This document shows, piece after piece, positions 44,237 to 52,997 of a DNA stretch of 64,000 bases. Origin of the DNA: Chloroflexota bacterium. Lineage in GTDB: Bacteria > Chloroflexota > UBA6077 > CF-72. The stretch covers positions 1-64,000 of the forward strand of contig JAFAZN010000363.1 in NCBI GenBank assembly GCA_019239775.1, in the 5' to 3' direction. How positions within the stretch are numbered: position 1 is the first letter of the stretch; every line of letters begins with the position of its first letter. The notes beneath the pieces were generated by a model. It was not told the origin of the DNA, ran no database searches, and saw nothing but the letters and a program-made list of their open reading frames with translations. The translations under genes were made by a program, and so were the position numbers.

Positions 44237-45427
44237 ATGGCTGGCCCGCTCTCCGGCATCCGCGTTATCGACCTGACCCGCGCCCTGGCGGGTCCGTACT
44301 GCACCCTGCTGCTCGGCGACATGGGAGCCGACGTGATCAAGATCGAGCTGCCGGGCAGCGGCGACGAAACACGCCAGTGGGGCCCACCGTTTGTGGCGGG
44401 CGAAAGTAGCTACTTCATGAGCGTGAACCGCAACAAGCGCAGCGTCACGCTTGACCTCAAGTCAACAGCAGGCGTGGAAGCCCTGAGGCGGTTGACGCAG
44501 TCCTCGGACGTGTTAGTGGAGAACTTCCGTCCGGGGACGATGGACCGTCTCGGTCTGGGGTGGGACAGAGCGCGCGAGTTGAACAGCTCGCTGGTGTATT
44601 GCGCGATCTCGGGCTTTGGGCAGGATGGCCCCCGAGCGAAGCAACCCGCCTACGACGGCATCCTGCAGGGCATGGGCGGCGTGCAGTTCCTCACGGGCGA
44701 ACCGGACGGCGGTCCTACGCGGGTAGGGGTGCCGATTGCCGATATTTCGGCAGGGATGTTCGGTGCGTATGCAGTGGCCAGCGCCCTGACATGGCGCGAA
44801 CGCGATCCGCAACGCCGCGGACAATTCATCGACACGTCAATGCTGGGCGGCCAGGTCGCACTGCTGTCCTACCAGGCGGGCCGTTACTTTGCCACGGGCT
44901 CGGCGCCGACTCGCATTGGCAACCGCCACGCCAGCATCGCGCCCTACGAGATGTTCCGTACCTCGGACGGCTATGTGAACGTGGCGGCGGCGAACGAGCC
45001 GATGTGGCAGCGCTTTTGTAAGGCGCTTGACCTCCAAGGTCTTTTTAGCGATCCACGCTTCGGCACGAATCCGGACCGTGTCACCAACCGTGCGGAGCTG
45101 AGCGCTCTGATCGAGGAGCGCCTGTCCAGCCTGACCCAGTCGGAGGTCATCTCTCGCCTCGAGGCCGCTGAGGTCCCGGTTGGACCCGTGTACGACCTTG
45201 CGCAGGTCTTCAGCGATGCGCAGTCCGAGCACCTGCGCATGACGCAGCCGACGCCGCACCCCAAGGTGCCCGACCTCCGAACAACGGGCTTTCCCTGGCG
45301 GATGTCCGAAACCAACCCCGAGGTGCGCTGCCCGCCTCCACTGCTGGGGCAGCACACGACCGAGGTCTTGCGCGAGATCGGCTACACCGACTCGGAAATC
45401 GCCTCGCTGACTGCTGGCGCCGACTGA
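44237..45427 (+). CDS. Class III CoA-transferase (CaiB/BaiF, formyl-CoA:oxalate type fold)
   Basis: 396 aa from ATG 44237; the ORF track adds 51 residues antisense to the UDG gene. Moves CoA between carboxylic acids. GIRVIDLTRALAGPYCTLLLGDMGADVIKIE, RNKRSVTLDLKS, and the catalytic Asp in QPAYDGILQGMGG. The fold includes oxalate, carnitine and aromatic acid CoA-transferases and motifs do not fix the substrate. Its 3' end faces and overlaps the oxalate-oxidoreductase-like operon, so oxalate is an attractive guess. Confidence 0.88.
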   Translation: MAGPLSGIRVIDLTRALAGPYCTLLLGDMGADVIKIELPGSGDETRQWGPPFVAGESSYFMSVNRNKRSVTLDLKSTAGVEALRRLTQSSDVLVENFRPGTMDRLGLGWDRARELNSSLVYCAISGFGQDGPRAKQPAYDGILQGMGGVQFLTGEPDGGPTRVGVPIADISAGMFGAYAVASALTWRERDPQRRGQFIDTSMLGGQVALLSYQAGRYFATGSAPTRIGNRHASIAPYEMFRTSDGYVNVAAANEPMWQRFCKALDLQGLFSDPRFGTNPDRVTNRAELSALIEERLSSLTQSEVISRLEAAEVPVGPVYDLAQVFSDAQSEHLRMTQPTPHPKVPDLRTTGFPWRMSETNPEVRCPPPLLGQHTTEVLREIGYTDSEIASLTAGAD

Positions 45428-46452
45428 GTCGGCATGTTCAGCGGCGTCCCCGCTTCAATCCCAAACGAAACCACGCCCGGGATAAGCCAGTTGGTCCACT
45501 GCTCGTCCACGCGGCGCTGAAACAGGTCGTAGTCCTCATCCTTGAAGTGAGCGAAGCGGCCCTGTTGAGCGAGGTATTCCCGCACCGGCTTGCGTTTGGC
45601 GCGCCCTGAGGCAATCGCGCGAGTGGTCCCGTTGAGCTTGACGACGTGATCCTCCATCTCCCAGAGCGACCAGATCCCGGTCTCGACCGCGAGCTTGCCG
45701 AGCTCGTGCGACAACTGGGGATCGTAGTGCCAGCCCTTGGGACAGGGATCGAGCACGTGGATGAAAGCCGGCCCGCCTGAGGCCAGGCCCTTGCGGACCT
45801 TGTTCATGAAGTCGACGCCATAGGCCGCGTCGGCCGTGGCGATATACGCGGCGTCGGGGTGTCCAGCGACCAGCGCGCCGGGCGTGTTCTTCTTCCAGCG
45901 CGTGTGCATGATGCGGCGTTGCTTGCCGGTCGGTGAAAAGGTCGTGACCGCGCCGTAGGGCGTCGAGCCCGAAAGCTGGATATCCGTGTTGGCATACGAC
46001 TCGTTGTCGTAAAGGATCACCAGGAAGCGGTACTCGGCGTGCGTCAGCGCCGCCGAGATGGCCGAGAGCCCCATGTCCGCGCCGCCACCGTCACCGCAGA
46101 ACGCGATGACGTTGATGGGCTCATCCTTCAGCTTGCCTTTGCGCATGAGCACCTTGAGGCCGGCCGAGGCGCCGAGCGCCGCGGAACCCGCCGCACCAAG
46201 CTGCGTGTGCATCCACGGCACGACCCAGGGCGTTGTGTAGTAGCTAGTGTTGGCGACGTACATGCAGCCGGTCGAGCCCAGCACAATCGTGCGCGGCCCG
46301 GCGGCCTTGGCGATGTAGCGCATCACCAGCGCGCTCTCGCAACCCTGACAAGTACGGTGTCCCGAGACGAAGTACTCGGTGTACGGGACCTGCTTGACGG
46401 TCTTGATCGAGCTCAGATCCACATCTGGTGGACGATCGACAGCGATAGTCAT
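45382..46452 (-). CDS. 2-oxoacid:ferredoxin oxidoreductase beta subunit, probable oxalate oxidoreductase
   Basis: 356 aa TPP-binding subunit. HRTCQGCESALV and GSTGCMYV give three cluster Cys, DPCPKGW the fourth, together a [4Fe-4S] site. TPP/Mg motif CGDGGGADMGLSAISAALTH with YDNESYANT. Works with the alpha and gamma-delta subunits encoded immediately upstream. Gene order gamma-delta, alpha, beta is the one I recall for the Moorella oxalate oxidoreductase genes. Six bases separate it from the alpha gene. Confidence 0.88.
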   Translation of the reverse strand: MTIAVDRPPDVDLSSIKTVKQVPYTEYFVSGHRTCQGCESALVMRYIAKAAGPRTIVLGSTGCMYVANTSYYTTPWVVPWMHTQLGAAGSAALGASAGLKVLMRKGKLKDEPINVIAFCGDGGGADMGLSAISAALTHAEYRFLVILYDNESYANTDIQLSGSTPYGAVTTFSPTGKQRRIMHTRWKKNTPGALVAGHPDAAYIATADAAYGVDFMNKVRKGLASGGPAFIHVLDPCPKGWHYDPQLSHELGKLAVETGIWSLWEMEDHVVKLNGTTRAIASGRAKRKPVREYLAQQGRFAHFKDEDYDLFQRRVDEQWTNWLIPGVVSFGIEAGTPLNMPTQSAPAVSEAISESV

Positions 46453-46458
46453 TAGCGA

Positions 46459-47697
46459 TTACTCCCGAACCCCGATCCAATGCACATTGGTCTTCAACTC
46501 GCCTGCATCGGCTTTCTGCAATAGCGTAAACATTTCCTGGCCATCCGCGGCCGTGAACTCGCGGCCGCCGAGGCCGCCGATGATGTTGATCATGGCCGGG
46601 CGCCTGGGACTGTCGTAGAAAGCCGCCCGGAACTCTGTAAAAAGCACACCCCCGTGGTGCGGCGAACCGAAGCTGTAGTCACGATCGATGATGCCGACAG
46701 CCTTGAAGCCGCTCAGTCGCTCAATGACCTCCTCGGCTGGGAACGGCCGGAACCACTTCAGCCGAGCGAAGCCAACCTTGTGGCCTTGCTCGCGCAGGCG
46801 CCGCACGATAACGCGACCTGGCATGGCAATCGTGCCCTGGCCGACGAGCACATAATCGGCGTCGTCGGTCATGTACGTCTCCATGAACGGCTCTTTCTGG
46901 CGGCCAGTCAGCTCGTAGTACTCGCGGTAGGCGTCGCGGATCACTTCAGGTGCGCGGCGCATCGCGGCATCGTTCTGCTTGCGAATCTCGGTCAGCCAGT
47001 CCTGGTCGACCTGCGGCGCGATGGTGATCGGGTTGTCCGGGTGAAACAGACGGTCGCCGAGGTCGTACGCCGGCAGGAATTTGTCCACCATTTCGCGCGG
47101 CGGCACCTTGACCAGGTGCTGCGAGTGCGTCAGGAACGCACCATCGGTGCTCACCGCGCACGGCAACATCACGCGCGGATCTTCGGCCACCTTGTAAGCG
47201 ATCAGCGCCGCATCCAGGGCTTCCTGGCCGGTTTCGACCCAGGTCATGAGCCAACCGAGATCGCGGACGGCGAGGGCGTCGTTGTGCTCGACGCCGAATG
47301 CCCCTGGATCATCCAGCGCACGGTTGCCAACGTTAGCCACGACCGGAAGGCGCAGACCGGCCGTCACAGCGATGGCTTCAAAGGCGTAGAACCAACCCAC
47401 ACCCGAGCTGCCCACGAAGGCACGTGCGCCTACGGCACTGGCGTGCTTGACCAGCTCGAACTGAGAGTGCTCGCCCTCGGCGACGATGTACTCGCAGTCC
47501 ATCTCGCCGTTGGCGATCATCGTCGCGACGGCTTGCATGACCGCGTCGTAGGGCCGAATTGGATACGCGGCAACGATGTCGACGTCCGCGAGCCGTAGTG
47601 CGTGCGCGATGGCTTCCGAGCCTGTGACCAGGAGCTCTTGCTCGCCCTCCAACTTGGGCGCCGATGCCGCCGCTCCAGGTTGTGTCGCAATGGCCAT
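46459..47697 (-). CDS. 2-oxoacid:ferredoxin oxidoreductase alpha subunit, probable oxalate oxidoreductase
   Basis: 412 aa. In pyruvate enzymes the substrate loop reads YPITPST; here it is AAYPIRPYDAVM, with Arg (residue 48) at the Thr31 position. As I recall, oxalate oxidoreductase has Arg31, Arg109, Asp112 and Phe117 in alpha. With the +17 offset set by Arg48 these fall on Arg126, Asp129 and Phe134 here, all matching. Oxalate would be split to two CO2 with electrons to ferredoxin. Residue numbers are from memory, so the alignment should be checked. Confidence 0.85.
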   Translation of the reverse strand: MAIATQPGAAASAPKLEGEQELLVTGSEAIAHALRLADVDIVAAYPIRPYDAVMQAVATMIANGEMDCEYIVAEGEHSQFELVKHASAVGARAFVGSSGVGWFYAFEAIAVTAGLRLPVVANVGNRALDDPGAFGVEHNDALAVRDLGWLMTWVETGQEALDAALIAYKVAEDPRVMLPCAVSTDGAFLTHSQHLVKVPPREMVDKFLPAYDLGDRLFHPDNPITIAPQVDQDWLTEIRKQNDAAMRRAPEVIRDAYREYYELTGRQKEPFMETYMTDDADYVLVGQGTIAMPGRVIVRRLREQGHKVGFARLKWFRPFPAEEVIERLSGFKAVGIIDRDYSFGSPHHGGVLFTEFRAAFYDSPRRPAMINIIGGLGGREFTAADGQEMFTLLQKADAGELKTNVHWIGVRE

Positions 47698-47700
47698 GGC

Positions 47701-48894
47701 TTACTCCTCACCTCCGGCCACCGTCACTGGCCACTTTCTCTCCTGGACATCGTGTACAGCGGCAGTTTTCTTGGCCTTTTCCACCAACTCCGGGTGGAGC
47801 GGAACACCATGTTTCTGGAGGAACGCGCGGTAGGCCTCAGGGTCCGCCTTGTAGACCGCGTACAGACTGTCGTTATCGTCGAACGCCAGCTCGTTGACCA
47901 TCACGATGCAGTCCGGTACCGGACAGACTTCTTCGCAGATCGAGCAGCCGATGCACGCCTCGTACACCACCTCGTAGGTACCTTCAGGCGTTACCTCGAA
48001 GCACTCGTCCGGGCATTGCAGCCAGCACTGCGTGCACTTGATGCAGGTGTCGAAATTGACGAGTGGGCGCCGCGTGCGGGTGCTCCACTTTTTGTAGAGC
48101 GGATTGCGCGTGCCAACCTGCTGTGCCTCGACGATGATGCCCTCGCGCATCTGGGTCCAGCCGGGCTTCTGGTACTCCTCGAACGAGGTGCTGCTGCCCT
48201 CGCCAGCATTCACGGGGCGTATCTTGAGCTGGTCGTAGTTGGCCTTGACGGCGTTGACTCGGGCCTCGTCCTTGGTGCGCTCTCGCACCAGAGTCAATAC
48301 CGTGTCCAGCGAGACGACCTGGGGTGCCACGCGTGCCACAGCGGCGAGGCAGTTCCAGTCCGTGTTGTCGTCGTTGTCGACCCACAGCCCGGCGAAGCTC
48401 GCCGAACCCTCCGGTGCGAACACGCCCGCGTGCACCGGGCTCGGCACCACGACCAGGGTGTAGTCGTAGGGTTTGGTCTTTATCGCCTTGAGCAGCTCCT
48501 CGGGTTCCTTGTCCGAGGTGACCAGGAGAAAACCACCTGGCACCACCAGCTTGTTGATGGGCTGCACGCCGTACCAGGCCCAGGACTCAACGCCCTTGCT
48601 CATGGTGTCGTCGACCACGATCGAAATTTCGACGCGCTCGGGTTCGTAGCGAGCCAGGGAAGACTCCAGCTCGACCTCATCGGTGGCTACTACGGCGAAG
48701 TTTTTGGATGGGATACCGTTGCGCTCGGGCGAATCGCCGTAACGCGCAAAGGCTGTGCCGACTTTGCCTTCACGACGCGCGCCCAGGACGACGCCGCGCG
48801 AAATACGATTGGCGAGCCGCTTCTGGAAAATGCCGCGGTACACGACCTCGACAGACCAGGAGGCTGGCGCGGACGCCGAGCCGTTTGGGTGCAT
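47701..48894 (-). CDS. 2-oxoacid:ferredoxin oxidoreductase fused gamma-delta subunit, probable oxalate oxidoreductase
   Basis: About 397 aa from ATG 48894, which has GGGAGGTG seven bases upstream; the ORF-track start 24 codons earlier would put the operator palindrome inside the gene. The gamma-like part (to ~270) lacks the usual GRGGQG motif but keeps FARYGDSPERNGIPSKNF. The delta part has two ferredoxin motifs, CIKCTQCWLQCP and CIGCSICEEVCP, for two [4Fe-4S] clusters. Gamma-delta fusion is a feature of oxalate oxidoreductase. First gene of the operon. Confidence 0.87.
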   Translation of the reverse strand: MHPNGSASAPASWSVEVVYRGIFQKRLANRISRGVVLGARREGKVGTAFARYGDSPERNGIPSKNFAVVATDEVELESSLARYEPERVEISIVVDDTMSKGVESWAWYGVQPINKLVVPGGFLLVTSDKEPEELLKAIKTKPYDYTLVVVPSPVHAGVFAPEGSASFAGLWVDNDDNTDWNCLAAVARVAPQVVSLDTVLTLVRERTKDEARVNAVKANYDQLKIRPVNAGEGSSTSFEEYQKPGWTQMREGIIVEAQQVGTRNPLYKKWSTRTRRPLVNFDTCIKCTQCWLQCPDECFEVTPEGTYEVVYEACIGCSICEEVCPVPDCIVMVNELAFDDNDSLYAVYKADPEAYRAFLQKHGVPLHPELVEKAKKTAAVHDVQERKWPVTVAGGEE

Positions 48895-48926
48895 AGCCTG
48901 CACCTCCCTCACTTTAAGTGGCTGGA

Positions 48927-48937
48927 TGGTCTGACCA
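48927..48937. promoter_or_regulatory. FadR-type operator TGGTCTGACCA in the divergent promoter
   Basis: A perfect 5+1+5 palindrome that fits the GntR/FadR-subfamily pattern tNGTnnnACNa and resembles the E. coli FadR core TGGTNNGACCA. It lies between the divergent oxidoreductase operon and the enoyl-CoA hydratase genes. A FadR-type protein is encoded 1.7 kb away. Confidence 0.65.
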
Positions 48938-49000
48938 ATTTTCGGCATCCGCTCAAGGGCTGTCAAGCGACGTACCCTTGGAAGCTGGAGTCTGGTTTAG

Positions 49001-49777
49001 ATGGCCGAATACGAGTATGTGCTGTCGAGCATCGATGGTGCCGTCGGCATTGTGACGTTGAACCGACCAAAGCAGCTCAATGCGCTGGCGGGACCGATGA
49101 TGCGCGAGCTGGTGGATGCGCTCGAAGGACTCGATGCCAATCAGGATGTACGTGCGATCGTCATCACCGGCGGGCCAACCGTGTTTGCGGCGGGAGCGGA
49201 CATCAAGGACATGTCCGACGCCACTCCGGTCGACATGTTGCTGCGCAACAACATCGGCCTGTGGGACCGACTAAAGAAGGTGAGCAAGCCGTTGATCGCC
49301 GCCGTCGCGGGCTACGCATTGGGCGGTGGCTGCGAGCTGGCGATGCTTTGCGACATCATCGTCGCGGCCGAAAATGCGCGGTTTGGCCAACCCGAGATCA
49401 ACATCGGCTTGATGCCAGGCGCGGGCGGCACGCAGCGTTTGACGCGCTCGATCGGCAAGTTCCTGGCGGCGGACATGATCCTCACGGGGCGGATGCTGTC
49501 CGCTGAGGAGGCCCTTCAGCATGGACTCGCGGCGCGCGTGGTGCCGCACGAGCTGATCGTGGACGAGGCTGTGCGGCTGGGCAAACAGTTAGCGAAACAG
49601 CCACCGGTGGCGCTGCGGCTCGCCAAGGAAGCGATCACGCGTGCCTTCGAAGGTCGTGTCGACGACGGCATCGAGTTCGAACGCAAGACGTTCTATCTGC
49701 TGTTTGCAACCCAGGATGCGCACGAGGGCATGCAGGCGTTCATCGAGCGGCGCCAGCCGACCTACCAGGGTCGCTGA
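49001..49777 (+). CDS. Enoyl-CoA hydratase (crotonase family)
   Basis: 258 aa. Both catalytic Glu are present, in GGGCELAMLCDI and FGQPEINIGLMPGAGGTQRL, so hydratase activity is expected. Oxyanion hole AAGADIKDM. Hydrates 2-enoyl-CoA in fatty acid or aromatic ring-cleavage pathways. Starts 100 bases from the divergent oxidoreductase operon and shares its putative operator. Stop/start overlap TGATG with the next gene. Confidence 0.94.
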   Translation: MAEYEYVLSSIDGAVGIVTLNRPKQLNALAGPMMRELVDALEGLDANQDVRAIVITGGPTVFAAGADIKDMSDATPVDMLLRNNIGLWDRLKKVSKPLIAAVAGYALGGGCELAMLCDIIVAAENARFGQPEINIGLMPGAGGTQRLTRSIGKFLAADMILTGRMLSAEEALQHGLAARVVPHELIVDEAVRLGKQLAKQPPVALRLAKEAITRAFEGRVDDGIEFERKTFYLLFATQDAHEGMQAFIERRQPTYQGR

Positions 49778-50547
49778 TGCCGATAGCGGTGCAGGGCCCT
49801 ATCGAGGGCGTGCAGACCATCACGCTGAATCAGCCAGACAAGCTCAATGCGCTCTCGGCCGAGATGCTGCGCGAGCTCAGCCAGGCCGTTCGCGCGGCTG
49901 AACGCGACGATGCAGTTCGCGCCGTGGTGCTGACTGGGGCTGGAAGCGGCTTCTGCTCGGGCGCGGACATCAGCGAGTTCAGCACGGAACTGGAAGCGGG
50001 TGAGCACCTGCGTTCGACGTTCAATCCGCTGATCACGCGCTTGCACACTCTCGAGAAGCCGGTCCTCGCCGCGATAAACGGCGTTGCGGCTGGTGCTGGA
50101 CTGAGCCTCGCGCTCGCGTGCGACCTGCGCTTTGCGGCTTCGTCGGCGCGTCTGGTCGTGGCGTTTATCCGTATCGGCCTGGTCCCTGACGCGGGTCTGA
50201 CTTACTTCCTTCCGCGTCTCATCGGACCGGCGAAAACCCTGGAGCTCGCCTGGACCGGCGATCCGATTGGCGCGACCGAAGCCTACGAGTTGGGCTTGCT
50301 GAACAAGGTCGTGCCTGACGACCAGGTGGTCTCGCACGCGCAAGAGCTCGCGAGCCGCTTGGCCACTGCACCGCGAAAAGCCGTCGCACTCGTCAAACGC
50401 GCGGTGAACCAGGCTCACGAGCTACCAATCGAGCGCGTGCTGGAGATGGAGGCCGCCTACCAGACCATTGCCTCGCGCGATGCCAACTTCGCCGAAGGCC
50501 TGGCCGCGTTTCGCGAAAAGCGCCCGCCGCGCTTCAACGATAAGTAA
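49777..50547 (+). CDS. Enoyl-CoA hydratase/isomerase, PaaG-like
   Basis: 256 aa crotonase paralogue. The first catalytic Glu is absent (AAGAGLSLALACDL) and the second position is Asp in VAFIRIGLVPDAGLTYFLPRL, the pattern of PaaG (epoxyphenylacetyl-CoA isomerase). Together with the upstream hydratase it suggests CoA-thioester degradation, for example of phenylacetate-like compounds. No other paa genes are in view. Converges on the FadR-type regulator gene. Confidence 0.9.
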   Translation: MPIAVQGPIEGVQTITLNQPDKLNALSAEMLRELSQAVRAAERDDAVRAVVLTGAGSGFCSGADISEFSTELEAGEHLRSTFNPLITRLHTLEKPVLAAINGVAAGAGLSLALACDLRFAASSARLVVAFIRIGLVPDAGLTYFLPRLIGPAKTLELAWTGDPIGATEAYELGLLNKVVPDDQVVSHAQELASRLATAPRKAVALVKRAVNQAHELPIERVLEMEAAYQTIASRDANFAEGLAAFREKRPPRFNDK

Positions 50548-50586
50548 CTTCAGGGGTCCAGGATCCCTCCTGGTTCTCGTTTACTG

Positions 50587-51381
50587 CTACTTGGCGGCTT
50601 CGGTTTCGAGCGCGCGCAGGATGCCGTCCCGCACGAGTGTGATGTGCTCGAGCGAGGCGTCGTACGCCGCCTGCGGATCGTGCGCCTTGATCGCGCTGAG
50701 GATCGCCTCGTGTCCGCGCAGGCTGAGCTGCGGCCGATCGGGCACATGCAGATAGCTCTGGCGTGACTCGCGCAGCAGGTCCAGGATGAGGTTGTGCAGC
50801 CGTAGCAGGATGTGGTTATCGGCGGCTTGCGCCAGCGTGTAGTGGAACGCGGTGTCCTCGTCCACAAACGGGCGGCCTTCCAGAATGCAGTGGCGCTGGC
50901 GTTCCAACAACGATTCGAGCTGCGCAATGTGCTCCGCACTTGCGCGCTGAGCCGCACCGCGCGCGATCCCTGGCTCGATCAGCTCGCGCACCTCGAGCAC
51001 CTCTGCCAGCTCCTGCCGCCCGCGCAGAATCGCCGCCGCCAAGGGCGGTACCAGCGCCTCGGTATCAGCGGTGCGCACGAATGTGCCACCACCCTGACGG
51101 CTGTCGATGACGCCTTGCATCTCTAGCGCGCGCAGGGCTTCGCGAACCGACGTACGTGATACACGGAAGCGTTCGGCAAGCTCGCGTTCGGGTGGGATCT
51201 GGTCGCCTGGCGCCCAGCGACCTTCGCGAATCAGTGCGCGAATCTGCTCGACGATGCGCTCGTAGATCCGACTTCGCTTGACGGGTTCGATCAGCACGTC
51301 AGCCGAAGTATCTTGCGCTGTCAAAGCCTGGTGTTGCCTCGAGTGCCTGCCCGGAAATCGGCACAAGCATAACGCAGCCAC
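50587..51381 (-). CDS. GntR-family regulator, FadR subfamily with FCD domain
   Basis: 264 aa. The first ~30 residues are doubtful; a TTG at 51324 is an alternative start. Winged helix: GDQIPPERELAERFRVSRTSVREALRALEMQG with wing GGGTFV. FCD effector domain carries the metal-ligand pattern DEDTAFHYTL, LRGHEAIL and SLEHITL. FCD regulators sense organic acids or acyl-CoAs. Likely controls the neighbouring CoA genes and oxidoreductase operon through TGGTCTGACCA. Confidence 0.92.
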   Translation of the reverse strand: MAALCLCRFPGRHSRQHQALTAQDTSADVLIEPVKRSRIYERIVEQIRALIREGRWAPGDQIPPERELAERFRVSRTSVREALRALEMQGVIDSRQGGGTFVRTADTEALVPPLAAAILRGRQELAEVLEVRELIEPGIARGAAQRASAEHIAQLESLLERQRHCILEGRPFVDEDTAFHYTLAQAADNHILLRLHNLILDLLRESRQSYLHVPDRPQLSLRGHEAILSAIKAHDPQAAYDASLEHITLVRDGILRALETEAAK

Positions 51382-51406
51382 GGTAGACTGCCCGAGCTAG
51401 CCGACC

Positions 51407-52018
51407 ATGGGATTCAACTTCTTGCGGCGTCAGTTGAATGAGCGCGAACGCGCCGTCGCGGAGCGTCTTCCGCCAGGTCAGTACCTCACCGAGAAGTGGC
51501 CCGTATTGCACTACGGGAGTGTGCCGAAGGTGGATCTCGCGACCTGGACATTCACGCTGGACGGTCTCGTCGTCGAGCCGCGCACGCTGACCTACGACCA
51601 CGTGAAAGCGCTGCCCCGCAAAACGGTGGCATCGGACGTCCACTGCGTAACGCGGTGGTCCCTCTTAGACAGCACCTGGGAGGGCGTGCCTGTTTCAGAA
51701 GTGATGAAGCTGGTTGAGCTCAAGCCCGAGGCAACCCACGTGATGGTGCACGGTGAACATGGCTACACCACCAACCTGAGCCTCGACGACTTCTTGCGGG
51801 ACGAAAACATGCTCGTCGATACACGCAACGGTGAGCCGATTCCGGCCGAGCACGGTTGGCCGCTGCGGCTATTCGTGCCGCACCTGTACTTCTGGAAAAG
51901 CGCCAAGTGGGTTCGCGGCTTCGAGTTCATGGCGGGCGACCGCCCGGGCTTCTGGGAGCAGTACGGCTACCACATGCGCGGCGACCCCTGGGCCGAGGAG
52001 CGCTACGGCTGGCAATAG
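51407..52018 (+). CDS. Sulfite-oxidase-fold molybdopterin oxidoreductase, cytoplasmic
   Basis: 203 aa, no signal peptide. Moco-ligand Cys in [18 protein letters not shown]; conserved [17 protein letters not shown] and [23 protein letters not shown]. This is the short form of the sulfite oxidase/YedY fold without heme or dimerisation domains. Substrate unknown. Divergent from the FadR-type gene by 25 bases, so it may share its control. Confidence 0.92.
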   Translation: MGFNFLRRQLNERERAVAERLPPGQYLTEKWPVLHYGSVPKVDLATWTFTLDGLVVEPRTLTYDHVKALPRKTVASDVHCVTRWSLLDSTWEGVPVSEVMKLVELKPEATHVMVHGEHGYTTNLSLDDFLRDENMLVDTRNGEPIPAEHGWPLRLFVPHLYFWKSAKWVRGFEFMAGDRPGFWEQYGYHMRGDPWAEERYGWQ

Positions 52019-52027
52019 GCCCAGGGG

Positions 52028-52033
52028 TATACT
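52028..52033 (+). promoter_or_regulatory. Candidate -10 box (TATACT) for rpsF
   Basis: TATACT in the context GGGGTATACTGCCCC, 61 bases before the rpsF start. A near-identical GGTATACTCTGCC occurs before rpsR at 52925-52930. No consensus -35 at 17 bases in either. Confidence 0.45.
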
Positions 52034-52093
52034 GCCCCATTCCTTTCTGCCCCCAGTTCGCGGGGCTACGAAGCCATAGGAAGGGACTTCCAA

Positions 52094-52429
52094 TTGCGCG
52101 ACTATGAGTTAATGGTCGTACTCGACCCGAATCTAGACGACACCGCTATCGAGGCGCTGAACACGCGTATCCAGAACATGGTCACCCAACGCGGGGGCAC
52201 CCTCGAAAAGGTGGACAACTGGGGACGCCGGCGCCTGGCCTACCCCATTGGCCGATTTCGCGATGGCGTGTACATTCTGAGCCGATTTCAACTACCGCCT
52301 AACGCGGCGGCCGAAATTGAGCGCGCTTTGAAATTGACCGAGAGCGTGATTCGACACCTACTCGTGCGCGCCGAAGGGTTGCCGACTGCCGCCACGGCGG
52401 TGGCCACCGCGACGGCCGCTCGCGAATAG
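52094..52429 (+). CDS. rpsF: Ribosomal protein bS6
   Basis: 111 aa from TTG 52094, preceded by [25 protein letters not shown] at the N-terminus, [20 protein letters not shown] in the middle, [12 protein letters not shown] near the end, then an Ala/Thr tail. First gene of the classical rpsF-ssb-rpsR set. Confidence 0.96.
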   Translation: MRDYELMVVLDPNLDDTAIEALNTRIQNMVTQRGGTLEKVDNWGRRRLAYPIGRFRDGVYILSRFQLPPNAAAEIERALKLTESVIRHLLVRAEGLPTAATAVATATAARE

Positions 52430-52465
52430 CGAATACAAAATCAGTCAGGGAGGCCCGGAAGCGTC

Positions 52466-52915
52466 ATGGCCGGTCTGTGCAAGGTGATCGTCATTGGCAA
52501 TCTGGGTCGCGATCCCGAGAAGCGGTACACGCAGGACGGTCGGCCGGTCACGCGCTTCAGTGTGGCGGCCACAACACGACGTCGCGAGCGCGATGGTGAA
52601 TGGGCGGATCACACCGAATGGTTCAGTGTGACGGTGTTTGGCCGTCAGGCTGAAACACTCGCCGAGCGCGTCACCAAAGGCACACGTATTTATGTTGAGG
52701 GTCGCCTCGAGTCGCGTCAGTACGAGACCCAGACCGGACAAAAGGGGTTTTCACTAGACGTCGTGGCAAACGAAGTGATCCCGCTCGACACACGCCAACG
52801 TGACGGTGACTTCTCCAGTGCGGGCGAGTTCGAAGCGGCTGCTCCAGCACCGACCTTCGCCTCACGTGGCGCGCCGAAGGAGGAAGCGGCCGACCTGGAG
52901 GACCTGCCGTTCTAG
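52466..52915 (+). CDS. ssb: Single-stranded DNA-binding protein
   Basis: 149 aa. OB fold from VIVIGNLGRDPEKRYTQDG to GFSLDVVANEVIPL, short Gly-poor linker, and the acidic interaction tip DLEDLPF at the C-terminus that recruits repair proteins. Lies between rpsF and rpsR, the usual arrangement. Confidence 0.97.
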   Translation: MAGLCKVIVIGNLGRDPEKRYTQDGRPVTRFSVAATTRRRERDGEWADHTEWFSVTVFGRQAETLAERVTKGTRIYVEGRLESRQYETQTGQKGFSLDVVANEVIPLDTRQRDGDFSSAGEFEAAAPAPTFASRGAPKEEAADLEDLPF

Positions 52916-52924
52916 TTCCAACGG

Positions 52925-52930
52925 TATACT
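52925..52930 (+). promoter_or_regulatory. Candidate -10 box (TATACT) for rpsR
   Basis: TATACT ten bases after the ssb stop, in a GGTATACTCTGCC context shared with the rpsF upstream region. Suggests an internal promoter in the operon. Confidence 0.4.
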
Positions 52931-52997
52931 CTGCCGACCTTTCTGCTCCTGTCTCTGACCTGGAGCTGCAACCCAGAGAAAGGACCTGCTCAACCTT

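Noticed and set aside
47602-49506. 634-aa plus-strand ORF across the oxidoreductase operon
   Set aside because: It is antisense to genes with clear [4Fe-4S], TPP and crotonase motifs; its own translation is rich in Arg/His/Gln and matches nothing.
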